Origin: Lachnospiraceae bacterium
Lineage (GTDB): Bacteria; Bacillota; Clostridia; Lachnospirales; Lachnospiraceae
Direction of reading: 5' to 3'
DNA: 63,148 bases
NCBI GenBank assembly: GCA_022776305.1
Contig: JALFIB010000073.1
Location: forward strand, 1-63,148
The translations under genes were made by a program, and so were the position numbers. Positions 17,501 through 27,143 of this stretch are shown piece after piece (the first letter of the stretch is position 1; every line of letters begins with the position of its first letter). The notes under the pieces are model-generated. The model did no database searches. It was not told the DNA's origin and was given only the letters and a program-made list of their open reading frames with translations.

Positions 17501-18049
17501 ATGTTAGAAACTTTATTGGCACTTGATGGCAATATACTTCTCTGGATACAGGACAATTTAAGGGCAGATTGGCTCTCGCCTGTCATGATCCGGATCACGA
17601 AGCTTGGAAATATTGGATTTATCTGGATCTTGCTCTGTCTCATCCTTCTCTGTTTTAAAAAGACGAGATGGGCAGGTGCGGCAGGACTTTTAGGTCTGGT
17701 ATTCTCACTGGCTGTGAACAATGTCTGTTTAAAACGATTGTTTGCCAGGACAAGGCCATATGAAGTGGTCGACGGTCTGGTGCTATTGACAAAAAAGGCG
17801 ACAGATTTTTCTTTTCCGTCCGGACATGCAGGCAGCTCTTTTGCAGCGGCGGTTGCAGTTTTTTGCACCATGAAAGGAAGCCGGGGCAGATGGGCTGTGC
17901 TGGCATTTGCGTTCCTTATGGCTTTCACACGGCTATATGTGGGGATCCATTACCCTACTGACGTGATCTGCGGGGCATTGACAGGTGCTTTGTGCGGTGC
18001 ATCAGCAGCATGGATCATAAGAAAGTTTCGCAAAAAAATAGCTAAATAG
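17501..18049 (+). CDS. PAP2-family membrane phosphatase
   Basis: Integral-membrane lipid phosphatase of 182 residues with about five membrane segments. All three PAP2 motifs are present: KRLFARTRP, FPSGHAGSS with the catalytic His, and RLYVGIHYPTD with the nucleophile His. Such enzymes dephosphorylate undecaprenyl pyrophosphate (BcrC type), phosphatidate or phosphatidylglycerophosphate at the outer membrane face. Given the local wall and lipid genes, undecaprenyl pyrophosphate recycling is a fair guess. TAGGAGG stands before the ATG. Confidence 0.88.
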   Translation: MLETLLALDGNILLWIQDNLRADWLSPVMIRITKLGNIGFIWILLCLILLCFKKTRWAGAAGLLGLVFSLAVNNVCLKRLFARTRPYEVVDGLVLLTKKATDFSFPSGHAGSSFAAAVAVFCTMKGSRGRWAVLAFAFLMAFTRLYVGIHYPTDVICGALTGALCGASAAWIIRKFRKKIAK

Positions 18050-18085
18050 ACGAATCTATCATAGCAAAGAAAGGTGGTGGTTTTT

Positions 18086-18208
18086 ATGAAAGAAAGCAAA
18101 TCGTTAAATACGTCAGATGTTCCTTTACCTAATCCATTCATAAAAACTACATATAAGGAGGTTTGCTATGTTAGAAATCGAAAAAATGAGGGAGTACATC
18201 GAACATAA
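18086..18208 (+). CDS. possible 40-codon upstream ORF overlapping mgtE
   Basis: Starts ATG 18086 with AAAGGTGGTGG five bases upstream, and ends TAA 18206-18208, 38 bases inside mgtE in another frame. It therefore runs across the mgtE ribosome site and start. The peptide contains a VPLPNPF segment, which recalls the proline-rich leader peptides that control some Mg transport genes, but no homology is claimed. It could equally be a chance frame. Its ribosome site is as good as many real ones in this window, hence its inclusion at low confidence. Confidence 0.3.
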   Translation: MKESKSLNTSDVPLPNPFIKTTYKEVCYVRNRKNEGVHRT

Positions 18209-19514
18209 GCAATATGCAAAGATCCGCAACGAAGTTTTGGAAATGAATGAGGCAGATATTGCGGCCATGCTGGAGGAATTGGAGCTTCCGGGTACGGAAC
18301 TGATCAAAGTTTTCCGTATGCTTCCAAAATCCATTGCGGCAGATGTATTTTCTTTCTTGCCAATTGAAGTAGAACAGACGATCATTACATCTTTGACAGA
18401 CCGAGAGGCAGCTACCATCATTGATAATCTGTTTGCAGACGATGCTGCAGACTTGATGGAAGAGATGCCGGCAAATGTGGTAAAACGTCTTTTGACCCAG
18501 ACTACCCCTGAAACAAGACGTGATATTAACCACTTGCTCCAGTATCCGGAGGATTCCGCCGGAAGTATCATGACGGTGGAGTTTGTAGACCTGAAAGAGG
18601 GATACACGGTGGAGCAGGCCATTGAGCGGATCCGCCGTGTCGGGATCGATAAAGAGACTATCAATACCTGTTATGTGACAAACCAGCACAGAAAGATCAA
18701 AGGAACGATCTCCTTAAGGATGCTCCTTTTAAGTGATGCCAACGCAAAGATCGGCGACCTCATGGAGGAAAATGTCATCACCATCAGTACCAGGATGGAC
18801 CAGGAGGAAGTGGCAAGACAGTTCCAGAAATACGATTTCGATGCCATGCCTGTAGTGGACAGCGAGAACCGTCTGGTGGGTATCATCACCGTTGATGACG
18901 TCATGGATATCATCGAGCAGGAGGCAACAGAGGATATCGAAATGATGGCGGCTATCACCCCAACGGATAAGCCGTATATGAAAACATCGGTAATCGAGAC
19001 ATTCCGCAAACGTATCCCCTGGCTGCTGTTTCTTATGATCTCTGCGACTTTTACCAGCAAGATCATTCAGGGATATGAAAGTGCACTGGCATCCTACGCT
19101 GTACTTACTATGTATATCCCTATGTTTATGGATACCGGTGGAAATGCCGGCGGTCAGGCATCTGTCACGATTATCCGAAGTATTTCACTGGGAGAAGTGG
19201 AATTCCGTGATATTTTCCGTGTTATGTGGAAAGAGATACGGGTGGCTGTGCTTTGCGGCGTTACCTTGTCAATTGTAAATTTTGCTAAACTGCTTATTCT
19301 GGATCATGTTGGCATGCAAGTGGCAATAATCGTTTGCCTTACCATGGTAGTCACTGTTATTGTTGCCAAGATCGTGGGATGCGTCCTTCCGATGCTGGCA
19401 AAGCAGATCGGATTTGACCCGGCAGTTATGGCCAGTCCCTTTATCACCACCATTGTAGATGCGGTTTCTCTGGTGATTTATTTCCAGATCGCAACGAGAA
19501 TGCTGGGTATTTAG
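18168..19514 (+). CDS. mgtE: magnesium transporter MgtE
   Basis: Homodimeric Mg2+ channel. Residues 1-130 form the Asp/Glu-rich N-domain, residues about 135-255 two CBS domains (AGSIMTVEFVDL and VVDSENRLVGIITVDDV), followed by the plug helix and five membrane segments with the pore signature PMFMDTGGNAGGQAS. Length 448 is standard. Cytosolic Mg2+ bound between the N and CBS domains closes the pore. AAGGAGG stands 6 bases before the ATG. The upstream gap of 118 bases is too short for an M-box riboswitch but contains a small overlapping ORF. Confidence 0.95.
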   Translation: MLEIEKMREYIEHKQYAKIRNEVLEMNEADIAAMLEELELPGTELIKVFRMLPKSIAADVFSFLPIEVEQTIITSLTDREAATIIDNLFADDAADLMEEMPANVVKRLLTQTTPETRRDINHLLQYPEDSAGSIMTVEFVDLKEGYTVEQAIERIRRVGIDKETINTCYVTNQHRKIKGTISLRMLLLSDANAKIGDLMEENVITISTRMDQEEVARQFQKYDFDAMPVVDSENRLVGIITVDDVMDIIEQEATEDIEMMAAITPTDKPYMKTSVIETFRKRIPWLLFLMISATFTSKIIQGYESALASYAVLTMYIPMFMDTGGNAGGQASVTIIRSISLGEVEFRDIFRVMWKEIRVAVLCGVTLSIVNFAKLLILDHVGMQVAIIVCLTMVVTVIVAKIVGCVLPMLAKQIGFDPAVMASPFITTIVDAVSLVIYFQIATRMLGI

Positions 19515-19554
19515 CATATCATGCTATGCAATAGAAAGGATTTTTGTTTTTAAG

Positions 19555-22500
19555 ATGAAAAAAGTAACAACGATCAGACAGAACCGCTGCGATCGGGAGA
19601 TGAATTTTTTTGTATTTTTGTGTTTTGCTCTTTTTCTCGCGATGCAGCTTCTTGTCAGCGGTAAGGCACAGACGGAGCTTGTAAACAGAGTAAATATGGC
19701 TTTGTATATCGTATTTGTACCCGGTTTTTTCCTTCGTCTGGGATACCGGTACAACAGCCTTTGCAGGCTGAACTCAGAAGAGTATCGTAAAAAATGGTTG
19801 TTAAAAGAAGCTGGAAGGTATTTTGTTTATTTCTTCCTGCTGTCTTTTGTAAATGAGGCCTGTAATGTATTAAGCGGTTCTGGCCTGTCCCAAAAGAAAG
19901 AAGCAATCATTGCCGTATTGGCTGATGTGCTTTCATTCTTCTGCGTACCATCTGTAGCAGCAGTGTTCTTGTCCTTGACGATGGCCTTGCTGTTTATATG
20001 GGGATTTGAGAATTTCGTGCATAAATTGTCATCAAACAAAAAAAAGATGGCAGTGGTGGGATTTTTTTGCTTGCTTTGTGCTTTTTTGAGGTCCCAGACA
20101 GAATCTTATGCTTTTATGGCTGCCTTGCTGGGATCTGATGTACAGCCCAGCGTTTCAGGAATCCCGTATTTTGCTTTTTTCCTGTTCGGAATGTATCTTG
20201 AAGATAAAAAACCGGGATTTCAGGGGAAGATAGCTGTTGTTACGGCTGTTGCCACAATTGTTTCCGTATTGCTTTACAGGACACCCGCACAGGATCTCTG
20301 CAGGGTGATCGTATCATTCCTACCGGCATACGTTTTATACCTGATGTCAGAAGGGCTTTCAGAATTAACCCTTCGCTTTAAACATGTAGATTTTGCATGC
20401 TCCGTAATAGAACCCGTATTTGGAGTGTATGCAGTCCTGATGTTTGGGCTGCATATGAAGAGAGGAATCGTGGGTGACAGTATACCGAAGACACTTCTCG
20501 TTGCGGGAATCTGTATTTTGCTTCTTTATGTATGCATTTTTGGTTTTCAGGTATGCAGCAGGCTGTACGCTTCTTTGAGCAGGTTCGTACAGCAAAAGGT
20601 AAAGCATAAGACAGCATTTTATTTTCTGGTCTATACGGCTGCTTTTTCCTTTTTGCTGTTTTTGACATTTTTTGAATTTGCACGGACAGGGACTTCTTTT
20701 ATTATCAATGGAGATGGTGTTTCACAGTATTTTCCGAGGATCATTTATTTTTCACGCTATATAAAAGAATTGTTTGCAAACATTTTAAGTGGGAATTTCC
20801 AGCTGCCAATGTATGATTTCAGCATTGGGCTGGGAACAGAGATCACCTACAGCTTAGAACCGCTGTATTTTATCTATGCGCTGTTTGATGAATCCCATAT
20901 GGAATTTGCATATAATCTGGTCACAGTCCTGCGCTTTTATCTGGCAGGAGTTTCCATGTCGATTTTCTGCCTGTATTTCAAAAAGGATTATTTTTCCACT
21001 TTTTTGGCCAGTGCCGTATATGTGATCTGTGGCTTTGCTTTGTATGGTGGATCGATGCACACCATGTTTATGATCCCTATGATCATGCTGCCATTGCTGA
21101 TCCTTTCCATGGAAGAGATCATACGGAAAAAAAGATGGTACCTTTGTACGATTTTTGTAGCGATTTCTCTTTTTAGCAATTATTACTTTTTATATATGAA
21201 TACCATTGCTATGGGCGTATATTTCTTGGTACGTTTTTTCTGCCAAAAGGAAAAAGGCAAGAAGACAGTGAAAAATTTCTTTTCCAGAACAGCTGTGATC
21301 TGTGGCTCCTATCTTCTGGGTGTGGCAATGTCCTGTATTGTGCTTGTCACAACATTTGGCATGTATTTAGGTTCTGGGCGTACCAGCAGTGCAGTGATCA
21401 AAATGCCATCCATGCTTTTTTACCGGGCAGAGTGGCTGCTCAGCTGCTTTTTGACCTTTATCACAACGGCCAACTCTCCGGGAGAATGGCTGAAGCTTGG
21501 ATTTTTGCCCATCGCCCTGATTGCAGTCGTATTTTTGTTTTTGCGAAAAGGTAGGAAAGAATTAAAGATATTTTCCTTTGTTGTACTGATTTTCATGGCG
21601 TTTCCGGTGTTTGGCTTTATATTCAGCGGGTTTAGTACGCCCATTAACCGTTGGTGTTATATGGCATCATTTCTCGTTGCTTTTCTTGTGGCAGATTGTT
21701 ACAGAGACATGTGCCGCATGGAAAAACGTGAAATGCAGATTTGCGGTGGCGTGGTCCTCTTATATGGTTTTCTTGCATTTTTTGCAAAGTATAAGAGTAC
21801 AATATTCGCACAGATCGGCTTTGTTCTGCTGGTTCTTACTTTTGCTGTACTTCTTATCTGTCAGGAAGGATATAAAAAGGTTACTTTAGCAGGTAAAAAA
21901 TGCCTCATGCTGGTTCTGACGGCGGTTTTAGTCTTTTATCAGGGATATTCCCTTTTTCATATGGAGGGAAGGATTCGGGGATATGCGCCGGCAGATACGG
22001 CATTGGAAGAGGTAATTGATACGCCTCTCGCTGCAGTTGAGGAAGTGGGAGATGACAGCTTTTACCGTTGTGCCGTGCCTTATCTGAAGTATTACAACAG
22101 TAATGCTCCCTTCCTGCTGGATTATAACAGCAATACCAATATCTGCAGTACTTTTAATGGAAACATTATGGAGTATCTGGAGATGATGGGAAGTACGGAT
22201 TACAGCATCACCCAGCTCCTTGGCATGGGCAACCGTACCTTTTTAAATAATCTGGCTTCTGTAAAATATTATGCCACTTATGAGAACCCGAAAAAGCCTT
22301 TGGCATATGGAAGTGAAGAGATCTTAAAAACCACGGTGAACGACAAAGAAACCACTGTTTATGAGAATAAGTATGCGCTTCCTCTGGGCTATACTTATGA
22401 GGAGGCTGTTTCTGAAGAAGAATTGGAGCAGTATGATGTGCTGGAACGTCAGGAAGTCCTCATGCAGAAAGTCCTTCTCAGTGCATCAGAAGATACGGGA

Positions 22501-23292
22501 AATAGTGATGCCGTAATATCAGGAAAAACGCTGCCGATACTTTCAAAAGAAGAGGATGGGGCACAATTGGAAGACCATGCCTTGATTGCAGGTGATGGCG
22601 TAGATACCAGTTATACTTCTGCTGAAGAGGGAAGCTTTAAATTGACGCTGTATTTCTCCGGAGAGGAGAATGCCGAGACGTATCTTGTGCTGAAAAATGC
22701 TTTATTGGAAGGTGATATGTCCGAAGAACCCATCAAATTGACCATAATGTCTGAGGGCAGCAAGTATACGTACAGTTTTGTGCCGGACGATTACCGCTAT
22801 AAAACAGGACAAAAGGATTTTGTATTCAATCTGGGTTACCATGAGGATGCCATCACTTCCTGTACTGTTATAATGGGACGTGAGGGGACGATCCAGTTTG
22901 ACAGTCTGGAAATTTACAGCCAGCCAATGGATAATCTGGCAGATTATACAGAAAAACTTACAGAAAACGTCTTGGAAAACATCGAGGTAGGGACAAATGA
23001 GGTCACAGGGACTATTTCCTTGAATCAGGAGAAGACCTTGGTGCTCAGTATCCCATACCAAAATGGATGGAAAGCTTATGTAGACGGTGAAGAGACAGAA
23101 TTGCTTCAGGCAAATTATATGTACATGGCCCTTCCGCTGGAAGCCGGTGACCACACTATAAAATTGACCTTTGAGATTCCGGGTGTGAAATATGCTCTTG
23201 TCATAATGCCGGGTGCAGTGGTAGTATTGATTGTATTATGCTTTATTTCATGGCTGCTGAAAAAGAGAAAGAAGAAAGCAGCGAAGCAATAA
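19555..23292 (+). CDS. giant YfhO-family membrane protein with N-terminal acyltransferase-3-like region
   Basis: A 1245-residue multi-pass protein. Residues about 375-830 resemble YfhO, a GT-C-type enzyme that in B. subtilis moves a sugar from a lipid carrier onto lipoteichoic acid; FIINGDGVSQYFPR is the luminal first-loop motif with the expected acidic residue. Residues about 830-1210 form a large extracellular beta-rich domain and a last membrane segment precedes a Lys-rich tail. Residues 1-360 are an extra block of about ten helices, with pieces such as VFVPGFFLRLGYRY resembling OafA-type acyltransferase membranes but lacking an obvious catalytic His. Followed 18 bases later by a GtrB/CsbB-like transferase, the known partner class. 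ATG 19555 has AAAGGA, rather far upstream (about 14 bases). Confidence 0.82.
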   Translation: MKKVTTIRQNRCDREMNFFVFLCFALFLAMQLLVSGKAQTELVNRVNMALYIVFVPGFFLRLGYRYNSLCRLNSEEYRKKWLLKEAGRYFVYFFLLSFVNEACNVLSGSGLSQKKEAIIAVLADVLSFFCVPSVAAVFLSLTMALLFIWGFENFVHKLSSNKKKMAVVGFFCLLCAFLRSQTESYAFMAALLGSDVQPSVSGIPYFAFFLFGMYLEDKKPGFQGKIAVVTAVATIVSVLLYRTPAQDLCRVIVSFLPAYVLYLMSEGLSELTLRFKHVDFACSVIEPVFGVYAVLMFGLHMKRGIVGDSIPKTLLVAGICILLLYVCIFGFQVCSRLYASLSRFVQQKVKHKTAFYFLVYTAAFSFLLFLTFFEFARTGTSFIINGDGVSQYFPRIIYFSRYIKELFANILSGNFQLPMYDFSIGLGTEITYSLEPLYFIYALFDESHMEFAYNLVTVLRFYLAGVSMSIFCLYFKKDYFSTFLASAVYVICGFALYGGSMHTMFMIPMIMLPLLILSMEEIIRKKRWYLCTIFVAISLFSNYYFLYMNTIAMGVYFLVRFFCQKEKGKKTVKNFFSRTAVICGSYLLGVAMSCIVLVTTFGMYLGSGRTSSAVIKMPSMLFYRAEWLLSCFLTFITTANSPGEWLKLGFLPIALIAVVFLFLRKGRKELKIFSFVVLIFMAFPVFGFIFSGFSTPINRWCYMASFLVAFLVADCYRDMCRMEKREMQICGGVVLLYGFLAFFAKYKSTIFAQIGFVLLVLTFAVLLICQEGYKKVTLAGKKCLMLVLTAVLVFYQGYSLFHMEGRIRGYAPADTALEEVIDTPLAAVEEVGDDSFYRCAVPYLKYYNSNAPFLLDYNSNTNICSTFNGNIMEYLEMMGSTDYSITQLLGMGNRTFLNNLASVKYYATYENPKKPLAYGSEEILKTTVNDKETTVYENKYALPLGYTYEEAVSEEELEQYDVLERQEVLMQKVLLSASEDTGNSDAVISGKTLPILSKEEDGAQLEDHALIAGDGVDTSYTSAEEGSFKLTLYFSGEENAETYLVLKNALLEGDMSEEPIKLTIMSEGSKYTYSFVPDDYRYKTGQKDFVFNLGYHEDAITSCTVIMGREGTIQFDSLEIYSQPMDNLADYTEKLTENVLENIEVGTNEVTGTISLNQEKTLVLSIPYQNGWKAYVDGEETELLQANYMYMALPLEAGDHTIKLTFEIPGVKYALVIMPGAVVVLIVLCFISWLLKKRKKKAAKQ

Positions 23293-23310
23293 CAGTTTGG
23301 AGGGAAAAGC

Positions 23311-24255
23311 GTGCTTTATTCATTTGTCATTCCATGCTATAAGTCATCGAAGACCATACGGAAAGTCGTAGAGCTTTCGATGCAGGAGATGGATCGAATG
23401 GGACGAAAAGAATATGAATTTGTTTTAGTGGATGACTGTTCACCGGATGGAGGGGAGACAATGGCGGCCCTTCTCTCTTTGGTGCGGGACTACCCTTGCG
23501 TGAAAGTGATCGAGCTGGCAAAAAATGCCGGACAGCACAATGCAGTGATGGCAGGGCTGAATTATGCTTCCGGAGACGCATTTATTGCCATGGATGATGA
23601 TATGCAGACCCATCCGTCCCAGCTTCACTTTCTACTGGAGGAATTCGATAAAGGATTTGATATCGTATATGGTTATTATCCCCATAAAAAACATAGCAAA
23701 TTCCGTAATTTCGGCAGTTATATCAACTACCTGTCCGTGAGGATCCTGCTTAAAAAACCCAAGGATCTGAAAACGTCCAGTTTTTGGGTAATAAAACGTT
23801 TCGTCAGGGATTACGCCGTCGAATACAAGAGCGCTTACACTCATTTGCAGGGACTATTCCTGCGGACTACAAGAAATATCAGTTCTGTTCCCATCCAGCA
23901 TTTTGATCGGGAGGTGGGGACTTCCAATTACACATTTAAGAAATTGGTCAAGCTTTGGTCTAATATTTTAGGATTTTCCATTGTGCCTTTGCAGCTGTCC
24001 ATGTATGCGGGATTCTTCTTTTCTTTCCTTGGATTGCTGGGAGCTGTTGCAGTGGTTATATTAAAATTGGTACGTCCGGCAACATACATCGGCTGGCCTT
24101 CCATGATGGCAGCAATCTGTTTTTTCTCCGGTCTCAATCTATTGTTCATGGGCATGATCGGCGAGTATGTCGGAAGGATATTTTTGGGTATGAGTAAAAA
24201 CCCGCAATTTGTTGTACGCTGTGTTCATCAAAAGAAAGAGGAGGAGGACGCATGA
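23311..24255 (+). CDS. GtrB/CsbB-like polyprenyl-phosphate glycosyltransferase
   Basis: GT2 family enzyme with two C-terminal membrane helices, 314 residues. SFVIPCYKSSKTI, LVDDCSPDG and AMDDDMQTHP (metal site) form the catalytic GT-A domain; helices at about residues 230-255 and 262-290 anchor it. This architecture (GtrB, ArnC, CsbB, DPM1) builds a sugar-phospho-polyprenol donor at the inner face, which a YfhO-like GT-C enzyme then uses outside. GTG start with GGAGG 7 bases upstream. Its stop overlaps the next start by 4 bases (ATGA), so the ATP-grasp gene is translationally coupled. Confidence 0.88.
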   Translation: MLYSFVIPCYKSSKTIRKVVELSMQEMDRMGRKEYEFVLVDDCSPDGGETMAALLSLVRDYPCVKVIELAKNAGQHNAVMAGLNYASGDAFIAMDDDMQTHPSQLHFLLEEFDKGFDIVYGYYPHKKHSKFRNFGSYINYLSVRILLKKPKDLKTSSFWVIKRFVRDYAVEYKSAYTHLQGLFLRTTRNISSVPIQHFDREVGTSNYTFKKLVKLWSNILGFSIVPLQLSMYAGFFFSFLGLLGAVAVVILKLVRPATYIGWPSMMAAICFFSGLNLLFMGMIGEYVGRIFLGMSKNPQFVVRCVHQKKEEEDA

Positions 24256-25427
24256 AAAAACTAATGATCATGGGGGCAGGCATCTATCAGGTGCCGCTGA
24301 TAAAAAAAGCGAAGGAAATGGGGATCTATACTATAGTTGTCAGCATTCCGGGAAACTATCCGGGGTTTGAGATCGCTGATCAGGTATGCTATGAGAATAC
24401 AGTTGATTATGAAAAAATCCTTGAGGTTGCAAAAAGGGAAAAGGTGGATGGTATTGTGACTGCAGGTACAGATGTAGCCGTTATCACCATCGGAAAAGTC
24501 TGTGATGAGCTGGGTCTTACAGGGCTTAGCTTTGAGGCTGCAAAGGTTGCGTCCAACAAGATCCTTATGAAAGAGAAATATGAGGAGCATCATGTGCGTA
24601 CAGCCAGGTTCCGTGAAATTTCTTTCGAAGACGATATGTATGAAAAAACGAAGGATTTAAACTTCCCGCTGATTTTTAAGGCAATCGATTCATCAGGAAG
24701 CCGCGGGATTATCCGTGTGAATGCCAAAGAGGAATTTGAGGCGGCCCGTGATATTGTAAAATCCACAACGAGAAAAGAGAATTTTATCATCGAAGAGTTT
24801 ATTGAGGGAGAAGAATTCGGAGCACAGGCATTCGTATATCATGGAGAAGTAAAGTTCATCCTTCCCCACGGTGATTACGTATTCCATGGAGATACAGGCG
24901 TGCCGATCGGGCATTTCGCACCGTACAATTTAAAGCCTGAAGTGATCGAAGATATGAAAGTCCAGCTGCGAAGGGCAGTGGAAGCCATGGGGCTGGATAA
25001 CTGTGCCATCAATGCGGATTTTATCCTCAAGGATGAAAAGACGTATGTGCTGGAGCTGGGAGGACGTTCCGGAGCTACGTGTCTGGCTGAATTGGTGTCC
25101 ATTTATTACGGTTTTGATTATTACGAGAAATTGATTCTGGCTGCCCTTGGGGAAGAAGTGGATTTCCCGCAAGACCACTGTGTACCAAATGCCAGTATGC
25201 TTCTGCGCAGCGATAAAGATGGAATCATCCAGTCCATTGAGAACCATAACGTACCGGATGAAGATATTTATGAGATCCAGTTTGACTACAAAGTGGGAGA
25301 TCCGGTTAAGAAGTTCCACGTGGGTCCTCACCGCATCGGCCATGTGATCACAAAGGGGGAAACCCTGGAAAAGGCAGTGGACAAGCTCCATGAGGCCCTT
25401 GGAAAGATCAAGATCACGGTAGAATAA
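24252..25427 (+). CDS. ATP-grasp family ligase
   Basis: A 391-residue ATP-grasp enzyme of the carbamoyl-phosphate-synthetase-like group. The N-terminal Rossmann-like part starts KKLMIMGAGIYQVPLI; the ATP lobe has PLIFKAIDSSGSRGI; EEFIEGEEFGAQAF and LELGGRSGATCLAEL form the metal and substrate site. These enzymes join a carboxylate to an amine or thiol through an acyl phosphate; the substrates here are unknown. Overlap with the glycosyltransferase and the shared operon with the YfhO protein suggest that it makes or decorates a surface precursor, for example by adding an amino acid. GAGGAGG precedes the ATG. A terminator follows. Confidence 0.8.
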   Translation: MKKLMIMGAGIYQVPLIKKAKEMGIYTIVVSIPGNYPGFEIADQVCYENTVDYEKILEVAKREKVDGIVTAGTDVAVITIGKVCDELGLTGLSFEAAKVASNKILMKEKYEEHHVRTARFREISFEDDMYEKTKDLNFPLIFKAIDSSGSRGIIRVNAKEEFEAARDIVKSTTRKENFIIEEFIEGEEFGAQAFVYHGEVKFILPHGDYVFHGDTGVPIGHFAPYNLKPEVIEDMKVQLRRAVEAMGLDNCAINADFILKDEKTYVLELGGRSGATCLAELVSIYYGFDYYEKLILAALGEEVDFPQDHCVPNASMLLRSDKDGIIQSIENHNVPDEDIYEIQFDYKVGDPVKKFHVGPHRIGHVITKGETLEKAVDKLHEALGKIKITVE

Positions 25428-25457
25428 GAAAAGAATGAAATATGAAACATAGAGAAT

Positions 25458-25516
25458 AAAAGGCTGCCCGGGATGTTAGGAATCAGATTTCCTATATCCT
25501 TGGGCAGCCTTTTGAC
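25458..25516. terminator. bidirectional intrinsic terminator
   Basis: AAAAGGCTGCCC (25458-25469) pairs perfectly with GGGCAGCCTTTT (25502-25513); the interior also pairs around TTAGGAA/TTTCCTA. It ends the yfhO-gtrB-ATP-grasp operon. Confidence 0.9.
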
Positions 25517-25521
25517 GCTTT

Positions 25522-25593
25522 ATAAAGTCGCGAGAGTGTGCGAAGGGGATATACATTTGCGTGCCCGTGCGGGCACGCAAAGACTCACTTTAT
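25522..25593. repeat. nested palindromic element between convergent genes
   Basis: Outer arms ATAAAGT (25522-25528) / ACTTTAT (25587-25593); inner perfect 10-bp stem TTGCGTGCCC (25557-25566), loop GTGC, GGGCACGCAA (25571-25580). There is no T-run after the inner stem, so it looks more like an extragenic palindrome than a classic terminator, though it lies right after the flippase gene. Confidence 0.6.
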
Positions 25594-25605
25594 GACTCTT
25601 GGTTC

Positions 25606-27063
25606 TTAGTGCTTCTTGCCGTGGGCTTTGATGGCTTTTAAGACAAGCCTGATCTGCGGAAGAAAATACTTCAGGCAGATCGGAACCATACATACTGCAA
25701 TGGCGTAACGGATCCACATTGGGCCACGGAACAAAAGCATAGTCACCATGCAAAGGCAGAAATAAGAACAGGAAATGCGAAGGGTTTTTACCAGAGGGAT
25801 CAGTTGCTCTCCTGTGAGTTTCTTTTCCATGACAGCCTGCATACACATGAGTACAAGGTAACTAAAAGCAGTAGTGTAAGCTGCGGCACGATAACCGAAT
25901 AACAGGATAAAAATATAGTTTAAGATCACATTCAGAACCATGACAGAAACAGTGGAAACAGCTACAAAACTTGTTTTTTTGTAGTAATTCTGGATCGCAG
26001 TATAGCTATAGCTGTAAAACCGGAACAGTGTTCCTGTAACCATAGGCGCGATCAGGAAAATCGCAGCTTCGTATTTTTTTCCGCCCAGGATCATGATGAT
26101 CTCAGGGGCAAACAGCACCAAAAGCCAGGAAATAACTCCGAAGGCGTGCATCAGGATACTCCAATAGTGTTCGATCTCCTTACCTTCACCGCGGGAGATC
26201 TTTTCATACATCCAGGGGAGCCAGGCATTCCAAACGGAGTCTTCCAAGATCCAGATGATGTAGGAAACTGTAGTGGCGAGGGCGAAAATAGAACCGCTTA
26301 CGTCGCCTACTAAAGATGTGACCATCAGCTTGTCAGCCTGATTCATGATCTGGATAGAGAGAACTTCAGGAATCAAAGGAAGGCTGAAGCGGAGAGCATA
26401 TTTCCAATACCTTATGTCCACGAGTTTTTTTCCCTGCCATATCATAATAGCAGCAGCAGAAAAACCTCCGATAATCATAGGGATGTAATATCCGGCAATA
26501 CGAAGGGCTACAAGGGAATCTTCATGACCGGTACTTTTGCCGATATAAATAAGCAGGACGGACAAGAGTGTAGCCGGTATGACCGTTACTGCAGTGAAGA
26601 GTGTGCTGGCTTTGTACCGCATCATCTGCTTTTCACGGCGCTGGAAATAGAAGATGCTGGTATGTGCATAAGTATATAAAAATGCAATGTACAGCATAAA
26701 ATCTGTCATGGAGCAGATCCGCTCCAGAGGTTCTTTAAATATTAAAAACAAGAGAAAGAATCCGCTTATGGAAAGATAGGAGAGGGTCTGGACGCTGGAG
26801 ACGTACTCATTGAACCGCTCCTTTACATCGTATTTTGCCCGCTCCACGCTGCGCCAGAGGCACAGGGACATGATGGGGGCAAAAATCAATAGCCAGGATT
26901 CATAAATCTTGATCTGGTTATATTGTACTTGTGACAAAAGCCGGGTGTAGACCGGTGTCATGATAAAAGTAATGCCGCGCACGAAAAGCTGGGAAATGAT
27001 ATAAAAGATCCCTGCTTTAAATGCTTTTTTGTTTAAGGCATTTTTACTCTGTGTTTCTGACAT
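25606..27063 (-). CDS. polysaccharide biosynthesis flippase (Wzx/MATE-like)
   Basis: A 485-residue membrane protein with 12-14 predicted helices, of the oligosaccharide flippase family that moves lipid-linked glycans across the membrane. The N-terminus KAFKAGIFYIISQLFVRGITFIMTPVYTRLLS is characteristic, as is the mid-protein block FSLPLIPEVLSIQIMNQADKLMV with its LPL-P and D-x-hydrophobic pattern. GGAGG is 8 bases before the ATG. It lies 80 bases downstream of the CapK-like ligase in the same direction, and it converges on the YfhO operon, forming one surface-glycan neighbourhood. Substrate unknown. Confidence 0.85.
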   Translation of the reverse strand: MSETQSKNALNKKAFKAGIFYIISQLFVRGITFIMTPVYTRLLSQVQYNQIKIYESWLLIFAPIMSLCLWRSVERAKYDVKERFNEYVSSVQTLSYLSISGFFLLFLIFKEPLERICSMTDFMLYIAFLYTYAHTSIFYFQRREKQMMRYKASTLFTAVTVIPATLLSVLLIYIGKSTGHEDSLVALRIAGYYIPMIIGGFSAAAIMIWQGKKLVDIRYWKYALRFSLPLIPEVLSIQIMNQADKLMVTSLVGDVSGSIFALATTVSYIIWILEDSVWNAWLPWMYEKISRGEGKEIEHYWSILMHAFGVISWLLVLFAPEIIMILGGKKYEAAIFLIAPMVTGTLFRFYSYSYTAIQNYYKKTSFVAVSTVSVMVLNVILNYIFILLFGYRAAAYTTAFSYLVLMCMQAVMEKKLTGEQLIPLVKTLRISCSYFCLCMVTMLLFRGPMWIRYAIAVCMVPICLKYFLPQIRLVLKAIKAHGKKH

Positions 27064-27143
27064 TGCACATGCCTCCAGTGGAACTGCGTATTTCAGGGTA
27101 ACAAAAGATCCGTTATTCTTTTATACTGCAGATGAAATGCCTG

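Noticed and set aside
18050-18167. M-box Mg riboswitch before mgtE
   Set aside because: Only 118 bases are available after the PAP2 stop, and no M-box-like fold or conserved core was seen.
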